A DNA stretch of 26,840 nt, from contig JABLYX010000066.1 of the NCBI GenBank assembly GCA_018265615.1, positions 1 to 26,840 on the forward strand, written 5' to 3'. Positions 7,924 to 14,985 of this stretch are shown in pieces. Both the position numbers and the translations under genes were made by a program. The first letter of the stretch is position 1; every line of letters starts with the position of its first letter. This stretch comes from Lentisphaeria bacterium (GTDB taxonomy: Bacteria > Verrucomicrobiota > Lentisphaeria > Victivallales > Victivallaceae). Below the pieces are notes generated by a model. That model was not told where the DNA came from and ran no database searches. It saw only the letters and a list, made by a program, of their open reading frames with translations.

Positions 7924-8833
7924 CGCGGATCTCCTGAAAAAAGCTCAGCGTCTCCCCCGGCCGGATGCCGCGGACGCCCGTAACCTCCGGCGGCAGCGGC
8001 ATATTCGGCGCGTCGGTCATCCAGCTCATCGGCTCGATGCAGAAGAGTCCCGAGCGGCCATCGCCGTTCCAGCAGGCAAGGTGGTTGAATTTCTCGTCGA
8101 ACCGGTATTCCGCCGTGAACGCCCTGCGCCGGATCCGCGCGACATGCGGCGCGGCCTCCAACGGAAACATCCTGCCCATGCGGTATCCTGCCGGAGTACG
8201 TTCCCCGCCAAAGATTTCAAGCTCCTCCCTCGGCCACGCTTCACGCCCGCCGGACGGCAGACGCCGCTGCGGATGAACCTGCCAGAAGCTCCCGGCGTGC
8301 GGAATCTCCAGACGCGCCTCCGCCTCCTCCGCCGGAAGCGCGAAAGCCGTGTGGAAGCCGACGCCGAACGGCATCGTCAAATCGCTGCGGTTCTGAATGT
8401 TCAGCACCAGAGAAAACGCCGGGCCGTCGAACCGGTATCCGAGCTCCAGCCGGAACCGGTGCGGAAAGCCAGCGAACTCCGGGAACGATTCATCGAACTC
8501 CCATGACAGCAAAGCGTTATCCGGTGAAGCATGCTCCATATGGAAGCCCCGCTCCACCGTGAGGCCATGGATATTGCAGCCCGTCTCCGGCTGGTTCAGC
8601 GGAAGGCGGTATCGACGCCCTTCAAATGAGAATTCGCCGCGGTCGGTCCGGTTCGGCGGCAGCATGACCGGAATCCCGCAGCAGACCGAATCCGTGCCGA
8701 GCGGACCGGCCGCCGGGCGCGGAAACAGGAGAGCCTCCCCCGCCGGGCGGTATTGGAGCCGGACAAGGTTGGCCGAGTACTCCGGGGCGATCTCCCCCTC
8801 CCAGAACGGCGTTGAAATCCTCAAGACGTCCAT
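7898..8833 (-). CDS. Aldose 1-epimerase-like protein (mutarotase superfamily)
   Basis: A 311-residue beta-sandwich protein of the galactose mutarotase/DUF4432 type. Supporting motifs are the N61-R62 loop, H89 (NIHG), H161 (GVGFHTAF, the usual catalytic His position) and E267 (CIEPM, the usual general base). The family interconverts alpha and beta anomers of free or modified sugars. The start at 8833 is chosen over an upstream ATG at 8872 because AAAGGA lies in front of it and the longer version would overlap the preceding gene's stop. It follows the esterase gene by 35 bp on the same strand, so they are one transcript. Mutarotation would supply the correct anomer to a dehydrogenase of the regulon (inferred). 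Confidence 0.85.
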   Translation of the reverse strand: MDVLRISTPFWEGEIAPEYSANLVRLQYRPAGEALLFPRPAAGPLGTDSVCCGIPVMLPPNRTDRGEFSFEGRRYRLPLNQPETGCNIHGLTVERGFHMEHASPDNALLSWEFDESFPEFAGFPHRFRLELGYRFDGPAFSLVLNIQNRSDLTMPFGVGFHTAFALPAEEAEARLEIPHAGSFWQVHPQRRLPSGGREAWPREELEIFGGERTPAGYRMGRMFPLEAAPHVARIRRRAFTAEYRFDEKFNHLACWNGDGRSGLFCIEPMSWMTDAPNMPLPPEVTGVRGIRPGETLSFFQEIRVTEPAARR

Positions 8834-8868
8834 GATGAAATCCTTTCGTGAAACCGGCGGACCTGCCG

Positions 8869-10875
8869 TCACGGCAGATCCGCAAACATCCCTTCGTAAT
8901 CCACTTTATCCGAGCGGAACGGAACCGCCGGGAAACCCTCTTTGTTCATGAGATTGACCCGGCAGTAACCGGTGAATGCGTACCGCACCCGCTGCGGCTC
9001 CATTACCTCGGGCGCGGAAACCACCACGGTGTCGCCGTCGATCCTCGCCTCCGCCCTGCACAACGCGCCCGCACGGTCGCCGACGACGAATCCCGCCGGC
9101 GCTTCGCCGTCGCTCGTGATCAGCCCGGAACCGGTATTGCGGAAGAAAACCCGCAGCTGCGCCCCTTCCTGACGGAAACCGGCGAATTCCGGGCCGTCGC
9201 AGGGGACCTTTTTCCCGTAGACCATCGCTTCGGCCTTCATCGCCAACCGGTGGCCGAGCGTCTGTTTGTCGCGCGGGTGAACGTCCGAATGGTCGCCGCA
9301 GTCGAATGAAACGATCATGCCGACCCCCTTCCGGACGCGCGGCATCTCCGACTGGATCTCCCGCGTGATGGCGAAAGGCGGGAATTCGGGGAACGGCATC
9401 GCGTCGACTTCGGCGTCCGGCAGCCGGTTTTCCGGCCGGTGCTGCACATACGATGCGAGCTGAACCAGCAGGAACGGCATTTCCGGGTCGTTCCAATGCC
9501 CGCGCATATCGTCGATCAGCATCCTGTGCAGCGGATAGTAGGTGAATTCGCCGTTGTTGTGGCACCCCTGATACCAGAGCGTGCCGCGCACCGCGTAACG
9601 GAACCACGGATTCAGCATGGCATTGAAAAGCGTCGAGGGATAATTCGGCCCGTACGGGCTGCGGTTGGAGCCGACAGAGGGAACCGCCGGACGGACGGGG
9701 AACTCTTCGGGCAGCACGAACAGCGTTTTCAACCGGCGCACCGGCTGGATCCGGAACACATCGCCGCCGCAAACGGCTTCCAGCTCATATGTGCTGATGC
9801 CGCCGGCTCCGTAGTGGTTGTCGGCAATCACGGCAATGCAGTTCCGGCCCGCCCGCACACAGCGGCCGGGGACCATATATTCGCGCGGAACGCTCCAGTA
9901 GCCCGGAGTTTCCACCCCGGTCGCGCCGATGAGCTCCCCGTTGAACCAGGTGCGGTCGGAGTCGTTGATGCTGCCGAGCTTCAATTTCAGCTCCTTCCCG
10001 GCAAATCCGGCGGGGAGGTCGAAGCTGATCCGGCAGGCGTAACGGCCGGGGCGCGGCAGCGGAACGACATCGCCGCACTCCTCCCAGCCGGAATCGTCGA
10101 ATTCCGCCGCCGCGACGGAAGCGCCGGAGTCGCCGCACGCCTCGAAGCGGTCGAGCCAGCCGGCCAGCTCACGGAAGTTCTCGTTCTCCCGCCTGTTCTT
10201 CCAGGCCTCGTTCTCCGTCCCGCTGCCGGAATCGGCAAGCGGCGTCCAATGCATTTCTTCGAATTTCCGGTGCGAGATCCATGAAGCGATATCGGTTCCG
10301 CCCCAGGCAGTTGCGATGAGTCCGACCGGAACATCGAGATCCTTCTCCAGCCGCCTCCCGAAAAAGTAGCCGCAGGCCGAGAAATCCGCCGCGCTCTTCG
10401 CATTGCACGGCTGCCAGCCGGGGCCGCCCACATCGTTGAGCGGCCCGTTCGGAGCCAGGCGGCGGGTCAGCATGGCGTTGAAGAGGCGGATCCGCGGATT
10501 GTCCGCGTGCTTCAACTCCTCCGCCGGGTTCAGTACCCGGAAAAACGGGGAGGCCGAATCGACCGGCATCTCCATATTGGACTGCCCGGTACACATCCAG
10601 ACCTCACCGATCAGGATATCATCCAGCTCCAGGGGAGCCGCCCCGTCCGCGCCGCTCACCGTCATGGCGTATGGCCCGCCCGCCTCCATCGGCGGGAACT
10701 CGGCACTCCACTCATGATCCTGCCCGGCAACGGCTTCCACGCTCTTTCCGGCAAACGTGACCCGGACCCCCCTGCCCGGTTCGGCTGTGCCCGAAAATAC
10801 AATCGGCCGCTCCCGCTGCAAGACCATGTGAGAGGTGAAAACACGATACAACGCAAATTTTTCCGAGAATTCCAT
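8869..10875 (-). CDS. Sialate O-acetylesterase-like carbohydrate esterase (SGNH, SASA domain)
   Basis: A 668-residue protein. An N-terminal beta domain (about 1-85) is followed by the esterase core: IGEVWMCTGQSNMEMP with the nucleophile Ser99, GLIATAWGGTDIASW, LWYQGCHNN, and the C-terminal D531-V-H533-P pair that completes the catalytic triad. A galactose-binding-like jelly roll is inserted in the core (SDRTWFNGELIGATGVETPGYW lies within it). The family removes O-acetyl groups from sialic acid or other acetylated glycans. There is no signal peptide, so it would act on imported sugars. The start at 10875 has AAAGGA upstream; the frame stays open much further but only as antisense of the neighbour. 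It has its own promoter (10919-10947) and is followed by the epimerase gene. Confidence 0.88.
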   Translation of the reverse strand: MEFSEKFALYRVFTSHMVLQRERPIVFSGTAEPGRGVRVTFAGKSVEAVAGQDHEWSAEFPPMEAGGPYAMTVSGADGAAPLELDDILIGEVWMCTGQSNMEMPVDSASPFFRVLNPAEELKHADNPRIRLFNAMLTRRLAPNGPLNDVGGPGWQPCNAKSAADFSACGYFFGRRLEKDLDVPVGLIATAWGGTDIASWISHRKFEEMHWTPLADSGSGTENEAWKNRRENENFRELAGWLDRFEACGDSGASVAAAEFDDSGWEECGDVVPLPRPGRYACRISFDLPAGFAGKELKLKLGSINDSDRTWFNGELIGATGVETPGYWSVPREYMVPGRCVRAGRNCIAVIADNHYGAGGISTYELEAVCGGDVFRIQPVRRLKTLFVLPEEFPVRPAVPSVGSNRSPYGPNYPSTLFNAMLNPWFRYAVRGTLWYQGCHNNGEFTYYPLHRMLIDDMRGHWNDPEMPFLLVQLASYVQHRPENRLPDAEVDAMPFPEFPPFAITREIQSEMPRVRKGVGMIVSFDCGDHSDVHPRDKQTLGHRLAMKAEAMVYGKKVPCDGPEFAGFRQEGAQLRVFFRNTGSGLITSDGEAPAGFVVGDRAGALCRAEARIDGDTVVVSAPEVMEPQRVRYAFTGYCRVNLMNKEGFPAVPFRSDKVDYEGMFADLP

Positions 10876-10918
10876 GACCTGATCCTTTTCCTGTCGTTCC
10901 CCATGAAACCGAGAAGGA

Positions 10919-10947
10919 AATATAGCCCCGTCCGATCCGCTTTGCAA
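10919..10947 (-). promoter_or_regulatory. Promoter of the esterase-epimerase genes
   Basis: On the minus strand TTGCAA (10947-10942), 17 bp, then TATATT (10924-10919). It lies in the 88-bp gap between the DUF1116 gene and the esterase gene. I see no ATATCA-type operator here, so these two genes may be both read through from operator D and transcribed independently. Confidence 0.5.
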
Positions 10948-10963
10948 AATGAAATACCGTTTT

Positions 10964-12178
10964 TTACGCCAGAGCTCTCCGGAAGCAGTCGAGCGGAGTG
11001 CGCGCATATCCGATGCCGATCTGGCCGCCGGTCGAACGCGACAGGATCCCACCATGCATCTTCGGAGCAACCCCTTTCTCCGCCGCGAGTTCCGCAAGGA
11101 TGCCGCACGGCGCGCCGCCGCCGAGCGCCGGAATCGCGAAACGCCGGTTGACGCCGGCGCAGATTTCCGCCATCTCGCCGCACTGGCGGAGCCCGTCTTC
11201 AAGCGACTCGCCGCGGGAGGCGAGCAGTGCCGGAGCCGCCGCGGCCGCCATGCCGCCGAGCCCCCACGCCTCGACATTGCCGGAGTCGCCGAGCCACGGG
11301 GCCGCATCCGCATCGGAGTGCTCCGCTGAGAAGTAATATCCGCTGAACGCCGGTGCCGGCGCCGTGTGCCACGAGTCGCCCCGGCCGCTCACCTTGACGC
11401 CGAACTCGACGCCGTTCCCGCACATCGCAGTCACAAGCGTCGAACCCGGCACACCCGCCGCCGACTTCAGCGACGCGACCGCCGACGCACAGCCGATGTG
11501 GTGTACGAAACGCGGCGCATCCGCGAGCCAGTTCAGGAGCGCAAGCTTGTCGGCATCGGAGGCAGACATGCGGGACACAGGATCGATCAGTTTGAAAATG
11601 AACAGCTTATCCGTCGCCGCCTGCCGGGTGTGCTCTTCATCCCCCATCAGCAGTCCTTCGGCGAAAAGCTCCGCGACGTTCACGCCATCCGCCGCCTCCA
11701 ATGCGAGATTCAGGAGCGGCATGTAATACTCCGCCATGCGGACCAGATTCTCGCGAACCGCAGAGTTGTACACCCCCCAGCCGCCGAGGCCGCCGCGTTG
11801 TACCCCCTCGATCGGCGGAGCGACGGCGACGACACCGGAGCGTTTCTCCCGGACCACAAGAACGGGCATCGAGTATGAGGTGATCCCGGCCCCCGGCGCG
11901 CCGGAATTCCAGTCGTTTGCGGCGGCGAGCCCGATCTCGCCGGAGGCGATCATCCCCTCCGCCTCGCGCTCATCCTTCGCCAGCCCTTCGAAAAGCGCCG
12001 CGCCGATCACGCCCATGCGGTGCGGCCCGCGCATCCGGCCGAATTCGATATCCGGCCCGGAGTGCAGAATCAGATTTTTCCGGAATCCCGGCACAACCTC
12101 CCCCACCCTGCGGCATCCGGTCAGCACCGGCTCGGCGGAGCACAGCTTTTCATACGCCAGACGGTTCGCCTCTCTCAT
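10964..12178 (-). CDS. DUF1116 family protein (AllG/YlbE-like), stand-alone
   Basis: A 404-residue protein with the DUF1116 N-terminal signature: EVVPGFRKNLILHSGPDIEF and GRMRGPHRMGVIGAALFEGLA (27-67), then GITSYSMPVLVV and conserved glycine-rich segments to the end. In enterobacteria the family member AllG (YlbE) works with AllF (FdrA) and AllH in oxamate/carbamoyl-phosphate chemistry of allantoin breakdown. Neither AllF nor AllH partners nor allantoin genes are visible here. The start has GGGAGG upstream. The gene is directly downstream of operator D, which ties it to the sugar operons to the left. Its reaction in this setting is unknown; an acyl- or carbamoyl-transfer step is only a guess from the family. 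Confidence 0.82.
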   Translation of the reverse strand: MREANRLAYEKLCSAEPVLTGCRRVGEVVPGFRKNLILHSGPDIEFGRMRGPHRMGVIGAALFEGLAKDEREAEGMIASGEIGLAAANDWNSGAPGAGITSYSMPVLVVREKRSGVVAVAPPIEGVQRGGLGGWGVYNSAVRENLVRMAEYYMPLLNLALEAADGVNVAELFAEGLLMGDEEHTRQAATDKLFIFKLIDPVSRMSASDADKLALLNWLADAPRFVHHIGCASAVASLKSAAGVPGSTLVTAMCGNGVEFGVKVSGRGDSWHTAPAPAFSGYYFSAEHSDADAAPWLGDSGNVEAWGLGGMAAAAAPALLASRGESLEDGLRQCGEMAEICAGVNRRFAIPALGGGAPCGILAELAAEKGVAPKMHGGILSRSTGGQIGIGYARTPLDCFRRALA

Positions 12179-12201
12179 TTATCCGCGCCTCCCGTTTAAT
12201 T

Positions 12202-12217
12202 ATATCAATGTTGATAT
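12202..12217. promoter_or_regulatory. Operator D upstream of the DUF1116 gene
   Basis: ATATCAATGTTGATAT, perfect half-sites ATATCA and TGATAT around ATGT; the palindrome extends further outwards (TTATATCAA/TTGATATTA). It lies 24 bp upstream of the DUF1116 start codon and is the only copy of the motif in the right-hand part of the locus, linking this minus-strand gene to the two plus-strand operons. Confidence 0.65.
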
Positions 12218-12248
12218 TATACAATAGCAGAAGAAAGCGGGATGTCAA
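12216..12248 (-). promoter_or_regulatory. Probable promoter of the DUF1116 gene
   Basis: On the minus strand TATAAT (12221-12216) overlaps operator D by two bases. A perfect TTGACA (12248-12243) lies upstream but 21 bp away, longer than optimal. An alternative -10, TATTGT, sits 16 bp from the same TTGACA. Either choice places the operator at or just after the -10 element. Confidence 0.4.
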
Positions 12249-12269
12249 ATCCGAATTCCGGAAAATTCC

Positions 12270-13028
12270 TCAGACGACCGTGTAGCCGCCGTCGGCCATC
12301 ACGACCGCCCCATGCACGAACGATGCCTCATCACCGGCGAGGAAGCGAACCACGTTCGCGATTTCCTCCGGGCGGCCGAACCGCTTCAGCGGCTGGAGCG
12401 CGAGAAAGCCCGCGAGTCCGCGCGCCTCATCGCCGGTATCGCGCGCACCGTCGTGAAGTCCCGGAGTATCAACGGTTCCGGGCGCGACGGCGTTCACGCG
12501 GATGCCGTGCGGCAAAAGCGCGACGGCGGCGGCGCGCGTCATCGAAGCGATCGCGCCTTTCGATGCATGATACGCGAGATAACCCGGCGAGCCGACCACC
12601 GCAAAGGTCGAAGCGAAGTTCACGATCGCACCGGGAGTCCCCTTCGCAATCATGCGCTTCGCCGTTTCGCGCAGGAAGACGAAGCTGCCGACGACATTGA
12701 CTCCCATGACGCGCTCGAACTCCTCCGTCGTCGTCTCAAGCAGCGGCTTGTTCAATTGCCACGCCGCATCGTTCACGAGGATGTCGATACGGCCGAACTC
12801 CGCCTCGGCGGCATCGAGCACCGCGAGCACCTGCGCCTCCTGCGAAACGTCGCAGCGGACGAAAAGCGCGCGTCCGCACTCCGCCGCGAGTTTCCGTCCG
12901 TTCTCTTCGTCGATATCCGCGATCACAACGTTTGCGCCGTCCCGCGACAACCGCCGGACAACCGCGGCGCCGATTCCCTTCGCACCGCCGGTGACGACGG
13001 CGGTCCTGCCATTCAAAGATGATTCCAT
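12270..13028 (-). CDS. SDR-family NAD(P)-dependent oxidoreductase
   Basis: A 252-residue classical SDR with TGGAKGIG (13-20), a D60 cofactor residue in RCDVS, VNDAA (85-89, in place of the more common NNAG), S140, Y153 and K157 (YHASK), and the PG-T motif. The start at 13028 is chosen because AGGAG lies 10 bp upstream; longer in-frame starts exist. Substrate unknown. It is divergent from the LacI-family gene and ends 91 bp before the DUF1116 start, with operator D between, so readthrough into that unit is possible. It could belong to either the ROK or the LacI system; position does not decide it. Confidence 0.88.
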   Translation of the reverse strand: MESSLNGRTAVVTGGAKGIGAAVVRRLSRDGANVVIADIDEENGRKLAAECGRALFVRCDVSQEAQVLAVLDAAEAEFGRIDILVNDAAWQLNKPLLETTTEEFERVMGVNVVGSFVFLRETAKRMIAKGTPGAIVNFASTFAVVGSPGYLAYHASKGAIASMTRAAAVALLPHGIRVNAVAPGTVDTPGLHDGARDTGDEARGLAGFLALQPLKRFGRPEEIANVVRFLAGDEASFVHGAVVMADGGYTVV

Positions 13029-13058
13029 TGCTTCAGAGCTCCTGTGTTTCGTCATTTT

Positions 13059-13087
13059 AATGTAGCACATTTTCCGCCCGGGAACAA
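13059..13087 (-). promoter_or_regulatory. Possible promoter of the minus-strand SDR gene
   Basis: Minus strand TTGTTC (13087-13082), 17 bp, TACATT (13064-13059). The -35 match is poor. The element lies 31 bp above the SDR start codon and about 70 bp from the LacI operator. Confidence 0.35.
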
Positions 13088-13117
13088 TGAATTTAACGGA
13101 AAAACAGCAAACCGGTA

Positions 13118-13146
13118 TTGACATCGGATGACGGATGTGGTATAAT
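13118..13146 (+). promoter_or_regulatory. Consensus sigma70 promoter of the LacI operon
   Basis: Perfect TTGACA (13118-13123) and perfect TATAAT (13141-13146) with the ideal 17-bp spacer. Such a strong promoter is usually kept under repression, and a palindrome lies directly at the expected start. Confidence 0.8.
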
Positions 13147-13154
13147 TAAAACAG

Positions 13155-13172
13155 ATTGATCTACCGGTCAAT
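13155..13172. promoter_or_regulatory. Candidate LacI-family operator
   Basis: ATTGATCTACCGGTCAAT: half-sites ATTGATC and GGTCAAT (6 of 7 positions symmetric) around TACC. It begins 9 bp after the -10 element, at about +3, a standard repressor position, and implies autoregulation by the LacI-family protein encoded just downstream. The sequence differs from the ATATCA-N4-YGATAT sites, so two separate regulators are implied. Confidence 0.6.
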
Positions 13173-13197
13173 CATCATCCAACAGGAGTTATTGCCG

Positions 13198-14184
13198 ATG
13201 AAGCAGAACGTCACAGTGTCCGATATCGCCGAACGGGTCGGGCTGTCGAAATCGGCGGTCGCGAAGGTGCTGCTGAACAACCGCTCCACGATCCGGGTCA
13301 GCCGGGAGAACGCCGAGCGGATCCGCAAGGTCGCGGCCGAAATGGAGTACCGCCCGAATACGGCGGCGCGGGCGCTGCGGTCCGGGCGAAGCGGACTGCT
13401 CGGTCTGGTGGTCGGCGGGCTGCAGTCCCCGTTCTTCTCCGAATTCGCGGAGCGGGCGCTGGAACTTGCGGACGCACAGGGGTGGCGGCTGCTCGTCTCG
13501 CCCGTCCTCTGGGGGGCGGACCGCGAACGGGCCGCGCTGGATTCCCTGATCCGGTCGAACGCTGACGGCATCCTGCTGAAAACCGGGCTCTTTCAGGCGC
13601 GTCCCGAGCTGGCGGAGCAGTATGCGAAGTGCGGGACCCCGATCGTGACCGACGGAGAGTCGCACCCCGGCTTCAGTTCGGTGACGGCGGACATTCGCTC
13701 CGGCATGCGCGGGCTGTTCCTCGCCGCGCACCGGAAAGGCGTGCGCTCCCTCGCCCTGGCCGCCAACGAACGGTCGGCCAGGGCGCTGGACGCTTATCTC
13801 TCCTGCTGCGAAGAGTTTGCATTCCAGCCGGAGCTGTTCCACTTCCGCGCCTACGACAACCCGGACATCGACCGCTGCGCGGCGGAAATACGGCAGAACG
13901 GCGTCCGTTATCTGCTCGTCTGCTCGGACCACTACGCGCTCAAATTCATGAGCCGTTTCGGAAGGGCCGGAATCCGGATCCCGGACGGGATCGCCGTCGC
14001 ATCCATCGGCGGAACCATCGCCTCAAGCTATGCGAATCCGCCGCTGACCGTCATCGACCAGAATATTTCCCGCCTGGTCGAACTGCAGATGCAGGAACTG
14101 CTTGCACAGCTCGGCGGCGACTCCGCCATCCGTCATCACCTCGTGCCTACGGGGCTCGTCTCCCGCGAAAGCTTTCCGGTCTGA
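13198..14184 (+). CDS. LacI-family transcriptional regulator
   Basis: A 328-residue repressor. The N-terminal HTH (VTVSDIAERVGLSKSAVAKVLLN, 5-27) and hinge (YRPNTAARALRSGRSGLLGLVV, 51-72) are typical, followed by a periplasmic-binding-protein-like effector domain. The start at 13198 is set by AGGAG at 13184-13188; an in-frame TTG at 13156 lies in the operator and is not credible. It is the first gene behind the strongest promoter in the window and is followed after 39 bp by the prepilin-like and secreted-protein genes, so it probably controls them in response to a sugar. The effector is unknown. Confidence 0.92.
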   Translation: MKQNVTVSDIAERVGLSKSAVAKVLLNNRSTIRVSRENAERIRKVAAEMEYRPNTAARALRSGRSGLLGLVVGGLQSPFFSEFAERALELADAQGWRLLVSPVLWGADRERAALDSLIRSNADGILLKTGLFQARPELAEQYAKCGTPIVTDGESHPGFSSVTADIRSGMRGLFLAAHRKGVRSLALAANERSARALDAYLSCCEEFAFQPELFHFRAYDNPDIDRCAAEIRQNGVRYLLVCSDHYALKFMSRFGRAGIRIPDGIAVASIGGTIASSYANPPLTVIDQNISRLVELQMQELLAQLGGDSAIRHHLVPTGLVSRESFPV

Positions 14185-14223
14185 AATGCGCTTACGACAT
14201 CCCGCAAACAAGGAGAAAGGATC

Positions 14224-14970
14224 ATGAAGAACAGCCGGCCGTTCACGCTAATTGAATTGCTCACAGTGATTGCGATCATCGCAATCATCGCTTCGATGCT
14301 GCTGCCCTCACTGAACAAAGCGCGGGAGCGCTCCCGCGCCACGCACTGCACCGGCAACCTCAGGCAGATCGGGCTCGGCACGGCTATGTACAGCGCGGCC
14401 AACACCGACGTCCTGCCCGCCCAGCGGTCGTGGAACGGAACGTTCTGGGTCTATGACCTGGCCGGAGCAAACTACGTCAGTCTGAAGGTGTTCCGCTGCC
14501 CGACCTCCGGACAGTACCAGTCCAGGCATCCCACCTGGGGCACGACGGTCGCGGCGGTATGGGACGGAGCCGCCAGACTCGAAACGAACAGGAACGCCGC
14601 GCAGTACGCATGTTACGGCATCAACCGCAACACGTTCGGGGACTTCGGCAGCGCGGCGGCGGCCATGGGGAAAAAGATCACCGGCATCCGGAATGCATCG
14701 CGCGTAATCTTCGCGGCCGAGAGCCGCGACGTCGGCAACGGCACGGTCTGGTACTATGTCGTGCAGGAGTACCAGTCAACCAGCGGCGCCTGCGCGTGGC
14801 CGTGGCACAACGGGAACCGCTGCAACGTCCTGTGGGCCGACGGGCACGTCACGGCGGCGTTCGGTTCCGGCGGCGGCGACGTCGCCGCCGCCCAGAGCCT
14901 CTACTCCGCCGCCGGAGCACTCCCTTCGCCGGTCAACAACCCGGACCTTACCCCGTGGAAAATCCGCTGA
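14224..14970 (+). CDS. Prepilin-like protein with N-methylation motif and C-terminal H-x-DG motif
   Basis: A 248-residue protein. The type IV prepilin/pseudopilin N-terminus is F7-T-L-I-E11 followed by a hydrophobic helix to about residue 28; Glu sits at +5, but the residue before the cleavage site is Pro rather than Gly. The body is a small globular domain, with HNGNRCNVLWADGH near residues 198-211. That is a variant of the H-x9-DG prepilin-processing motif with ten intervening residues. Such proteins occur in large families in Lentisphaerota and Planctomycetota, often encoded beside glycan-degradation genes; their function is not established. The RBS is AAGGAG. The gap to the next gene is 15 bp, so it is co-expressed with the 1320-residue secreted protein. 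Confidence 0.88.
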   Translation: MKNSRPFTLIELLTVIAIIAIIASMLLPSLNKARERSRATHCTGNLRQIGLGTAMYSAANTDVLPAQRSWNGTFWVYDLAGANYVSLKVFRCPTSGQYQSRHPTWGTTVAAVWDGAARLETNRNAAQYACYGINRNTFGDFGSAAAAMGKKITGIRNASRVIFAAESRDVGNGTVWYYVVQEYQSTSGACAWPWHNGNRCNVLWADGHVTAAFGSGGGDVAAAQSLYSAAGALPSPVNNPDLTPWKIR

Positions 14971-14985
14971 ACAGGAGAATACGCC

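Noticed and set aside
7232..8506. 424-codon plus-strand frame
   Set aside because: Arginine- and serine-rich shadow of the flavoprotein and antisense of the epimerase; both real genes have full motif sets.
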